A stretch of DNA of 11,453 bases, taken from Phoronis ovalis (lineage: Eukaryota; Phoronida; Phoronidae). The stretch lies in assembly GCA_028565635.1 (NCBI GenBank), contig JAOXYB010053068.1, forward strand, positions 1-11,453, read 5' to 3'. Below the pieces are notes generated by a model. The model saw only the letters and a list, made by a program, of their open reading frames with translations. It was not told the DNA's origin and made no database searches. Below, in pieces: positions 1 through 9,900 of this stretch (positions are counted from its first letter, which is position 1; each line of letters starts with the position of its first letter). A program made the position numbers and the translations under genes.

Positions 1-1159
1 ATATCATACAGTCAGATTGTTTGCTGTAAGAGAACAGTACAACTGAAAATGACTAATTTTTAGGTCTAAATTCGACATTGTCGCTCCTCTTTTTCTTATT
101 GTACTTGACGAAAGAAATCATTGCACATTCTGATTTTTTTCTTTTCAAGCAAATAGTTCAAGGATCACGTTGTAGGTTGCAAGTGTCAAATAATTGATAG
201 TTCAATTAACGGAACTATGAAATGCCAAAAAGTGCCACTTTCTCATTGTTTTAGCAAAACTTTACCTCAAAATACCCCGGGTGTACCGTGGGAAAATTAT
301 GGGGGCTTCTTTAGATATATCGATAACAGTGAATCTGACACCACGGCGGCAGTTACAGAGTAAATTCAAAGTACCTCCAGCCTACTGCTGGGGGTACAAT
401 AAATATGTGAGTACATATTATGTATAATGATCATAATGTGTATATGTTCATAGTGTACATAAATGTACAGTTTTCTTGATGACCGTTAGATGTCTTAGAT
501 GGTTCATTGCGTCTATATATACTAGTAGTTTTTTTTCAACTTTGGTAAATTGTCTAACCATTCATGGCAGACACAAGTGTATTATTACCCATGCTGGAAC
601 ATTATTATGCAAGCAATTTTGTGTGCAACAATGCAGCCTAAAACGCTTCAAACATCGTTCAGTTTTAAAACTTTGTTATACTTTTTTGTTAATATTATCA
701 CAACTGTGAGACCACTGGCCTATATTATATAATAGGTATCTTTAAAATATAGACTAAACCAATAGTGTGCAAGTTTCCAGCCACTATGGCTATAATTCTG
801 TTTGAAAAATGTTTTTGCGGTCTTGATATAAAAACCGGTACTCAAACAGGTACCCATTCGGGTAACCCATATAATATTCAAAATAAATATTTTAAATCAT
901 AAGAAGTTTGCATTTCAAGGATTATTAACGACTTTTAGTATCTGAATATCATTTCACAAGCATATGATACATATTGAATATTTAATATTAAAGTGAAACT
1001 ATTTTTTATCTAAGAATTGATTTTCTTTGTTATGCCACTTTTGCATGATCCATGACGTAATACATTATTTAAATTCACAGAAGATAATAAAATATCTGAG
1101 ATTATTAAGCTGCTTATGTTTATACTATGAATTGGAAAACAGAGCATAATACTTTACAG
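1..1159. other. intergenic DNA, no recognisable gene
   Basis: AT-rich sequence with short chance open frames (longest 77 codons) that show no domain, splice pattern or homology that I recognise. It contains the 371-397 hairpin and a TGTACAT-AA-ATGTACA inverted repeat near 456-471. It lies downstream of the minus-strand gene. Confidence 0.6.
371..397. repeat. 11-bp hairpin with one mismatch
   Basis: GTACCTCCAGC pairs with GCTGGGGGTAC around the loop CTACT. On the plus-strand RNA the single mismatch would be a U-G wobble. It is GC-richer than its surroundings. No flanking stem long enough for a microRNA precursor is visible. Confidence 0.7.
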
Positions 1160-1171
1160 AATATTAAAATA

Positions 1172-1177
1172 TTTATT
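1172..1177 (-). terminator. candidate polyadenylation signal AATAAA
   Basis: TTTATT on the plus strand reads AATAAA on the minus strand. It is the first canonical signal after the stop codon of the minus-strand gene. The region is very AT-rich, so chance occurrence is possible. Confidence 0.35.
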
Positions 1178-1188
1178 TATAATTTTTT

Positions 1189-1210
1189 TGAAATTATAAT
1201 TATAATTTCA
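1189..1210. repeat. 22-bp perfect palindrome
   Basis: TGAAATTATAA is followed at once by its reverse complement TTATAATTTCA with no spacer. It lies just upstream of the candidate polyadenylation signal on the minus strand. Its AT-rich composition makes a chance origin possible. Confidence 0.8.
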
Positions 1211-1228
1211 CGATAAGCAATCTTAAAT

Positions 1229-1292
1229 GCATCTATCTATCTCTCTCCTCTCTCTCTCCTCTTCCCCTCCCCCATCCCTCTCCCTCTCTCCC
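1229..1292. repeat. pyrimidine-rich (CT)n-type microsatellite
   Basis: About 60 bases of almost pure C/T on the plus strand, starting as TCTATC repeats and moving into CTCTCT and CCCTCCCCC blocks. On the minus-strand transcript it would be a GA-rich tract. Confidence 0.85.
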
Positions 1293-1298
1293 ATGTAT

Positions 1299-1327
1299 AT
1301 GGCTATATACTGCAAGTATATAGCCAT
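1299..1327. repeat. perfect 13-bp hairpin with 3-nt loop
   Basis: ATGGCTATATACT at 1299-1311 is the exact reverse complement of AGTATATAGCCAT at 1315-1327, separated by GCA. It directly follows the pyrimidine tract and lies within the probable 3' UTR. Confidence 0.85.
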
Positions 1328-2200
1328 GTTTGTTCCCAAGATGGTTCCCATCGAGTTGCATTTATAAGCAAAAAGAGAAAACATTGCCTGGACCATTTAA
1401 AGGTGGATGGAATTTATAGGCCTTGAAAGATGGGTCAACTGTTGATCTGAAATTTCGACAATTTATGTAGTAGATCCTGAAAACTCTGATACATCTAGAG
1501 ATAGGTTTACAACTTATGGAAACTACTGGAAGTGTGATGGGCACCTTTTCTGTCTGCAAGAGGAGACCTCTTTTGTCTATAAAATTTACAAGTCTATATC
1601 GGTACTGACCAGTAGAAAATTAAATAATATTAACAATACAAAAATATGGAAACTACAGCTCACAACAAATTAAATAACATGTAGGTAGGCAATCAGATCT
1701 AAATGTATGTCAAATTCTTACTACACAATAGCCTACATTGTAAATCTATGATTCTTTCAACAAAAGTGGCATCACATTAATCATCAAAACCATCTTCACT
1801 ATTAGAACATCTATATATGTTAGTATCCATATTTTACATAATAAACAATTTGTTGACAATGTAATAACTATGTGAAATCCAGAATTTAGTCTTTTTGTTT
1901 GAATCGTTCACTTAAATCAAACATGCTGGTGGATCCAACACTCAAAAGTTTGACACACTTCTCCCAAACCTCGTAGCAAATGATGTCACATTTTACACTA
2001 ATCAGTTATTCAAAATCATGGGTACGATTGCCTTATGTCTCCAGTTTACTGCAAATTGATATCCCATCGTAGGAGGAATCAATCCTAGAACCTGGGAAAA
2101 ATCTATTGCTACGTTACTGGTGTATACATCAAATGCATTATTCTCTGCCAGATTTATAGTGCATAAATTGTGATAAGTAATAAATAAATGAAATACCAAT

Positions 2201-3948
2201 TCATCTGAATGGCATCGATTGTGCCTGCGAATAGATGTTACCAGAAATGTCTACAATAGGATTAGTCAGTGAAGATGAAGGGGTAGAGGCAGGTGGAGGA
2301 GGAATAAACGGATTGTGTGGTAAGCCAGGATAGCTGCTTAATGCTTTCATAGCATCCATATAATCTGATAAACCAGAAAACGTGGCTTCAGTTGGAATCA
2401 ATATTCTGTCAGACTCCGGCTGTACTGATTGCGGCAAAAGTGAATGTTGCCGATGCAGATTCTCCATGGCAACTGTGTGTAGCGTATCGGACAGTGGATT
2501 TAAATTATCACGTGGATGAGTCATTATAGAAGGTGCATAACGAGGATTCATCATAGAATCTTGTGTTGCATGAGACGAAGTTTGTATGTATGTTAAAGTT
2601 TGTGGAGATAGATCATACTGTTTTCCTGCACTTTTTGATAATGGATTTACGCTGCGTAATTCTGCCATAGTTGGATTTGGTATTTGATTCAAACCAACTT
2701 GCTGCATATTAGCTGGCAAGCCAATCAGGCTTCCAAGACTGACAATTCTCTGTTGGTTAGTAACGACAGAATAATTTGTACCAAATGGCTGTTCGGGTTG
2801 AGTCTGAAAATTATCAGAAAGACTATTAGTCACAGTATACTGAATTGTAGGAACTAAGTTGGGCTGTGACTGTGGGAGTCCTGGAGGTTCATGATGTACC
2901 AAAGGCTCTTTGTTAATATCACTCTCCATGTTCTTCTCGTGATCATCTGGTCGTACCAAACTAGCTGCAGCAGCTGCTTGCGAGATTAAATCTTCTTTTA
3001 ACGCAGGTTCATTTTTTGCAAGCTTTTCATGCGGATGATTTTTCTTCAAATGTCTAGTAAGATGATCACGTCTTCCAAAACTCTGAGGACAGAACTGACA
3101 AAGAAAATTTCTGGCTCTAGTATGGACAACTAAATGGCGACGTACATCTTTCATAGTAAAGAAACATTTTTCACAATGCGGACATTTACATTTTTTATCA
3201 CTAGCACCTTTGACTGACCTAGCACCTGCATGCACCTTGATATGATAAACCAATACATCTTTGTCATCAAATTCCTTAGCACAAACTCTACATGTTAAAT
3301 CGCCAGCCTCAGCCATGTGAAATGCTAAATGTGTTTTATATGCATAATTAGTAGAATATTCTTTCTCGCAAAACTGACATTTCATTAATTCTCGATTATT
3401 GTCGTGAATTTTCAGATGATTTTTTAAATGATCCTTGCGTGTGAATCTCCTTTCACAGTAAATACACTTGTGTTGCTTATCGCCTGAATGTATCCCTTCA
3501 TGACGAAACAATTTAAACTTTGAAGCAAATTCTTTGGTACATCCTTCATAACTACATTTGAAAGGTTTTTCTCCCGTATGGGTATACTGATGTAGCTGAA
3601 GTTTATTTTCACTGGCAAACACCTTATCACAACAAGGACACTGAAATAATGTTTTTTCAGTAACCCTCTTTTTAACTTTCAAAAGCTTAGTTTTCCGTCC
3701 ACGAGTAATGTGGGTTTTTGCACTGCCATTAAATTTACCATTTGAAGTTCGTAATCTTGTCCCTAATTTTTGTGGCTGTCCTTTTCTTTTGTTTCTCGTA
3801 CGTCGACCCCCATCCACTTTACAAATATGGTCATCTAGTAATTCGAGTGTTGGAAAGTAATCACCACAAGCTGAACAAGTAAAGTCTTCTGAGTCTGCAT
3901 CGGCAGGGTCATGGTCTGGGTCTAATTCAGCAGAATTATCCAGATATT
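2201..3948 (-). CDS. coding exon 6: C2HC finger, seven PLAG-type C2H2 fingers, C-terminal tail
   Basis: This terminal exon encodes 581 residues plus the stop. An acidic stretch leads to a C2HC finger ([10 protein letters not shown]), then basic segments, then seven C2H2 fingers at 3643-3035. Only fingers 1 and 2 are joined by a canonical TGEKP linker. Finger 2 has the C-x4-C spacing found in PLAG1, and finger 5 is followed by a long spacer, again as in PLAG1. The tail contains an alanine run, several Q/P-rich stretches and a polyproline patch (IPPPPASTP) and is probably disordered. The acceptor is CTTTCAG; the in-frame ATG just upstream (3958) lies in the intron. Confidence 0.95.
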
Positions 3949-6900
3949 CTGAAAGCATAAATTTACTTAAAAATAACTTAAACTAATGAAACCTGGCTTT
4001 TAATTTATCTAAACACAGTATGTACAAGTAGGTGAATAAATACATGTGTCAGAAACCTATCAAGCACCTGTCCTTTTGCAAATGTAGAGCACAACCAAAG
4101 TTGAACTGCAATCTTAATTCAGTTAAAGCCCTAGCTATTTGGAATTTTTTTTTTACAAAATTAAATATAAGAACAATAAATTTGTGCTTCCTGTAATGGT
4201 GATAATATTGTGAATGATATAGTACTAATACTTTTCTTTTAAAAAATTGATAAAATGCCATTACTGATCATAATATCCATAAAGTTGTTGCAGGTAAGCT
4301 ACTTGTCTCTTCGCTTCACCAAGTACATAACAGAGGTACAAAGTTTAGAAAATATTACGGTATGAGTGTTCTAAAACAGATATAGTAGAAATGAACCTGT
4401 ATCAAGTGTGATATCATGGTTGGTCTGAGGGACTTGTATGTCACCATTATGCTCAGAAACTGGATCCTCTGGAGGGTTCATTTGGTTAGAATAGTCTGGC
4501 GCATACCATACTTTTAGCTCACCACCTGGTGGTATTGCCTAAAAAGAAATGTTTGCAGTAAGATTCCACAACACTAAATATTTGAAGACATGGCATGGCT
4601 CAATCCCTGCCTGCATACAAGTGTAGGTAGGTTCTGTGTAGGCGCTAATAAGTACAGATGCAGAACGCAAAATCATCTTGGAGACAGAACTATTGGCTTT
4701 TTTACATGCTCTGAGGTGGCTGACCAATTCATTCATATGCACTACTTTTAACAACTACCAGATTAAGGCTTTCGTACAGTGACATTCAGAAAAATAGGTG
4801 TAGCTTAAAATCCATTCACTTTTGGTGTGAAGGATTAGTGGTGTGCTTCGATAAAAGTGATCAACAGGTCACATCCTAGATATTGGTTCAATAATGTTTC
4901 ACCATTGAAAAGGAGCTTGAGATGATATGTGAACTTTGAAGGTCAGCGCAGCATACAGTGCATTATACTTTAAACAGAGCTTTGATGAGAATCGTCATAA
5001 CAAGCTGTCTAAGCAGAATGTTTGGGTCAAAATAAATTTGAGAAAGGTAACTTTCCCTATATGCATTCACACACTTGAAAAATATTCAGTCATTACTGAT
5101 TCTACAGAATGAATCATCATGATAGAATAGCCATGGTAGGTGGCGATAATAGCTAGCATAGCAATTCCACAGTTGAATTGAGTATCAAATAATACAAACA
5201 TTTATTGCTTTGAATATTTAGAGGAAGAAACTACATGAGGGGTTTCAATTAACCTGCACAATAATGGAAACAGAGGAATTTATTATTCTGACCTTACTTC
5301 TTCCAACAAAACTCACCTCCTTTCCCTGTTTTTCATCATAATATTATAAGACAGATACCTTTATAGTAGTATAGTAAATGTGCCCACGGAACTGGTAGGC
5401 CACCATGTTCTGTTCCTCAGCATTATGAGCAGGTCGAACAAACATCATCCAATTGCAACGTGACTCATCCTGGTTGTTTAAATATATATAGTGATCTCCA
5501 TTGAAGACCTACAACAAAACAACATGATTAGCTGTTCCACTGTCAGCCACTAGGTGCCCCTACTAACTAGGACACAATGCGCACTACAAAAATTATTTCA
5601 AACTTCACTGAACATTGAAGTTAATAGCCAAAAAGTTATAATAATATACACTATCTGACAGAAAACTAGTGTTCGCACTCATTAACTAGGGTAGCAGTAC
5701 CCGACTCTATCCAGTCCACACGAATGTGAATACTGCCCTGGGTGGAGAGAGCTGAATTCTTGTGATCATGGTTTCCATGATTTCAGAGACATTCTGTATG
5801 CTTGGATATTTGAAATAAAGACTTTGTTCTCGAACATTGTGCAGGAATACCAACAGGAATGTCACAATTTTGGCCAGTGAATCAGCTGATAGTAATCTTC
5901 AAGTTAGAGACATAGAAATGATAACCTATATTCAAGGAGTTCACAAATCTGGCTAGAATTATACACAACTGGGTGTAAAACTAATACTACTCTAAGTATT
6001 CAGTTTCATAATGAGCTGAGAAATTAGTCACTTACTAATTTTGATTTTCAATTTAAAATTTTAATTCAAGAACAACAGCTCCTGAAAATTGCTAAGATAT
6101 CCGTTTTAAGAAGTGGTGAATATGTTATCTAAATTAGATTTTTTTTTCAGAACCTGTTATGGGTGCACACAAATAAGAGAAAATCCACAGTGGCCAGAAA
6201 TAACTGCGGCAATTTTTAAATAAATATTACTCAAAGAAATTGTGAATAATTAGGAATTGAGACATCAAAATATTGTAATGCTATCACCTTTGCAGTACTA
6301 AACTTATCAGCTGTATGTATGTCATCTATTTAATTTTACAGTGTTATTCTTTTACCCCTCCCGATATCAAATGGTAGTGAGATTTAAATTTTTGGATTAT
6401 TGAGCACAGCTTTTCTGCCCTTTTAAAATAACTTTACAGTTTTAAGTTGAGTGTAAAATTTTGCTATTAAGGTTTGAATCATTTTTTGATGAAATAAGTA
6501 TTAGTTTTCTTTTAATGTTATGAAGGTAGATGAAAATATTACACACTCTTGGCGATTTAATATTTATATTCATCATTTTTTTTACTACATTAGGTTTCAA
6601 AAATACTCCCTCTATATTCAAATGTATTTTACGAAGTTGATATTTAATTTATATTAAATCAATTTATTGCAAATAATATAATTTTAAGAACACCCCTGTA
6701 TTCAGCAGATTTTTCCAGATTCAAAATTTTCTATTTTAAAAAATTAAAGCAATATAAAAAGATTTCTTGGCTCTATTTCATTTCTCTTAACCAAATTAAA
6801 TCATCAAAAAATGCTAACTTATGCATGAAATATAGCCGTTATTAAATTTTTTCAGATTTAAAATCTCAAAATGCTACAGTTCATACAAACTGTAAAAATA

Positions 6901-9900
6901 ACAAAAACGCTCTTCAGAAATTTTAATAATATGATACTCCAAATTATATATGATGTGCCTTAATTCTTGTCAAATTTAGAAAGTACCTTTCGAAAAACTA
7001 AACTTTATAAAATTTTAAACTTGGCGCATATGCACTATGCACATCTACCATGTACTTGTGAATCGTTGAGTTTACATTAAGTACTACCTTGAAAATAATG
7101 GCATGCTGGACTGCATCATCAAGTTGTGAAACCATATCCCCTTCAAACGGACCAAACTGTGTCCTCTTCTGTATAACTTTCTTAGCAAAAACACCATATA
7201 CTAACACAAATAAATTTAATTACAACATCGGAATATTTTATGCATGAAAGTTTGATATGAACTTATATATTTACAATCAGTTGGAACAAAAAGGAGACAT
7301 GATATTGTAGTATTTTTTTGAAATGTATGAATAAATCATGCTGGCACAGAGCAATGAACCATGAAAATGCACTGCATTGTAATTGGTAGTAAAAACATTG
7401 TTCACAGTTCAATACAGATTTCTAATGTAACATATGGTTTCATTACTGCACTCTGACAAAAAACAACAATCCATAAAATAAAAATGCATAGCACAATAAG
7501 TACTATTAACACAAAACACTGAATGTTAACAAAAAATTACCAATAGGTATTATAGAGCATATGTAAGCTGTTGTCAGTCTCATATTTTAAAATGATACTA
7601 TAAAAATTACCATGTTTCTCTCCAACTCTGAGTTCGAGTTCTTTCACTGCCAGACAGTATGGTACTGTAAGTCGGGCTCTGCTTGGGATAATCCTGTCTT
7701 TAATCCTAAACAAATCACCATGTTCATGGCATTCCCCTTTCTTTGAAATCCCACAGTCATGACACCCTGAGAAGAAGTTAGGATTGTAATTAAGTTAACT
7801 TCTTTAATACATTATTTGTGGACAAATATCAATAAATAGTATTTACATAATTTTAAGAAAAATTATTTTATTTTAAAAAAATGCATTATTTGATGGCAGT
7901 TTCAGACTACAGCAAACTATTGAAGTGAATTATTGAATCTTAGCATTTAAGACATGAGCTTGTATATGACATCTCAAAGTTGCCCGCTTTTTTAATAATT
8001 TAAGGGAAAAAAATTAATTTAATCAGTGTGATATAATTCCAATTTTTAACTGTTGAATGTGACCCCTTGCTTATGATTTTGTTGGAGACCTGCCGCCCGA
8101 CCCCAAAAATCCAGACCATGTTTAAACCTAGGTAACACTAAAAAATAGACATATACCAAAACCACAATATGTACCATACTTATATCGGATATATCAGGAG
8201 TAGATAGATTCCATAAGTATTGAGGTCGATTATTGAGCAATTGCTGAAAATAATATATTTTATTTTAAACTGTGTTTAAAGGTTAGCTATACCATTTTGC
8301 TTTCTGCATTGACCATTAAATAATTACCCCAGTTTATATCCAAAACTATTTCTAATAATAGGCCAAATATCTAACGTACTTGTCTTAACCTTTCCTATTC
8401 AAAATCTATCGTCTTTCGAAATTAACAAAACCGATGAAAATTTTCATAAAACAATGCTCAGATGATCTTGGTTTGTTATTATCAAGTGAAAAAAGTATAA
8501 ATCCTTCTTGTATTGCAACATTTGTTGAATTTTAACTTGAGAAACATGAAGCAAGAATTAAGGGTGTTTACTGGGGAAATCGCTTTTTTCACTATTTTTT
8601 TACCATCTGGCTCATTTATACGAAATACACCTTGTGCTAAACAAATATTTTTTGAAAATATACTTTGCGGTAAAAAAAAATATCCAACAAGAAAAGTATA
8701 CCTTGCGGTAAATAAGGCTTTCAGAAGCGTGAAAAATATACCGTGTAAATGCAGGAACTGAAAAAAGGGGCCTATTGGGCAGCAAACACACACACACATA
8801 TTGTATATAGTGACTTTGAATGACAGTACTCAGGGCGGCCTAAGAACATATAAATAACCTCCCCAGGGCATAGCACATGTACTTTCTTCACTTGATCATT
8901 AAAACAATTAAACTAAGACTATCAATGTATTGCTAATTAAAAACTTTCATCGTACTGGTAAATTATCGTTAATTTTGAAAGAAGACTAGACGGCACCCGT
9001 GGTAAACCACAGATCTTGATAGAGATGTAGGTCACAAGTTCAGACATGTTCACGTGACTCTCACAAGCAAAAAATAATGATGCAATAGTTTCAAAAATGC
9101 CCCATTAAATTTGATACCGTTGACCGATTGACCCCAAAATTTGAGGAACCCGAGCCATCGTCGATACCTACGATGTGTGATAAGATCATGATTCTACATG
9201 TAATAGTTTTGAAGATATTTGGTGGAAAGAGTGACAGACAGACAGACGGACACTCGAGATTTAGTAGTATAGATAGATTTTGACTAGCCAAAACTGTTAA
9301 ATATGTCTGATATTGGGCCTATTATTAGCACTAAACCAAAAACATGAACAAACTACCCATAATTATACCAGGAAGGAGGAAATTGTGACTCATATTTATA
9401 CCGTGGAGGATGAAATTAGGACCGTTCCCAGTAGGTAATATATATAGATTGCGATTTTAGCTTTTTCAGAAAGTTTTTGTTGTTAAATCACAAATCCCCT
9501 TGCTCACAAGAGTGGGAGTTGCCATATATGAGTTGCTTTACTCTTTATGAATATAGTTCCAGTCCATATACAGAGTTTATACCGGGGTGGGAGGGGGCAC
9601 TACCATTCAAGTCACTAAATATATGTGCCGCCCAACAGGTCCCCTTTTTTCAGCTGCTGCATTTACGACAGGATATGTTTTTCACATTTCTCAAAGCCTT
9701 ATTTACCACAGGGTGTTCTTTTACCACAGGGTATATTTTCAAAAATATTCGTTTACCACAGAGAAGTTTTCTTGGAAAACGCGTTTACGACAAGATTTCA
9801 AAAATTAAGGGCCGTAAATTTTCATATATTTATTTATCACTGAGTACTTAATTTACAAGTGCATTTTACACAGGGTATGTATCCGGACAGTTATTTACAA

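Larger units (their letters stand above)
1160..2200 (-). other. probable long 3' UTR of the PRDM/PLAG gene
   Basis: Downstream of the stop at 2201, the first canonical AATAAA I find on the minus strand is at 1172-1177, which would give a 3' UTR of about 1 kb. No coding exon or splice signal is obvious inside it. The stretch includes the pyrimidine-rich microsatellite and the hairpin near 1299-1327. The true end is unknown. Confidence 0.35.

Noticed and set aside
476-732. Two overlapping short plus-strand open frames (77 and 60 codons)
   Set aside because: No recognisable motif, cysteine-rich only by chance composition, and no supporting promoter or splice signals.
2002-2199. 65-codon minus-strand frame right after the stop of the PRDM/PLAG gene
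   Set aside because: Different reading frame, no homology; best read as 3' UTR.
4539-4754. 71-codon open frame in intron 4
   Set aside because: Flanking exons join in frame without it and across a conserved PR-domain segment.
5540-5780. GC-richer block in intron 3 considered as a tRNA-derived SINE
   Set aside because: I could not find convincing A-box and B-box sequences or a tRNA-like fold, only small hairpins.
8180-8243. Candidate exon on the minus strand (acceptor TTTTCAG, donor GTATGG) in frame and in phase with exon 2
   Set aside because: Its product ([14 protein letters not shown]...) has no PRDM match, it cannot follow exon 1 in frame, and the exon 1-exon 2 join gives the conserved W of WCHDCG directly. 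It remains possible as an alternative exon.
8482-8799. 105-codon open frame on the minus strand
   Set aside because: It lies across repeat copy A, its translation mirrors the repeat units, and it begins in a CA microsatellite.
9477-9851. 124-codon open frame on the plus strand
   Set aside because: It is produced by repeat copy B; similar peptides appear in all three frames (FTTGYIF, LPQGIF, YHRVYF), the mark of repeated DNA rather than a protein.
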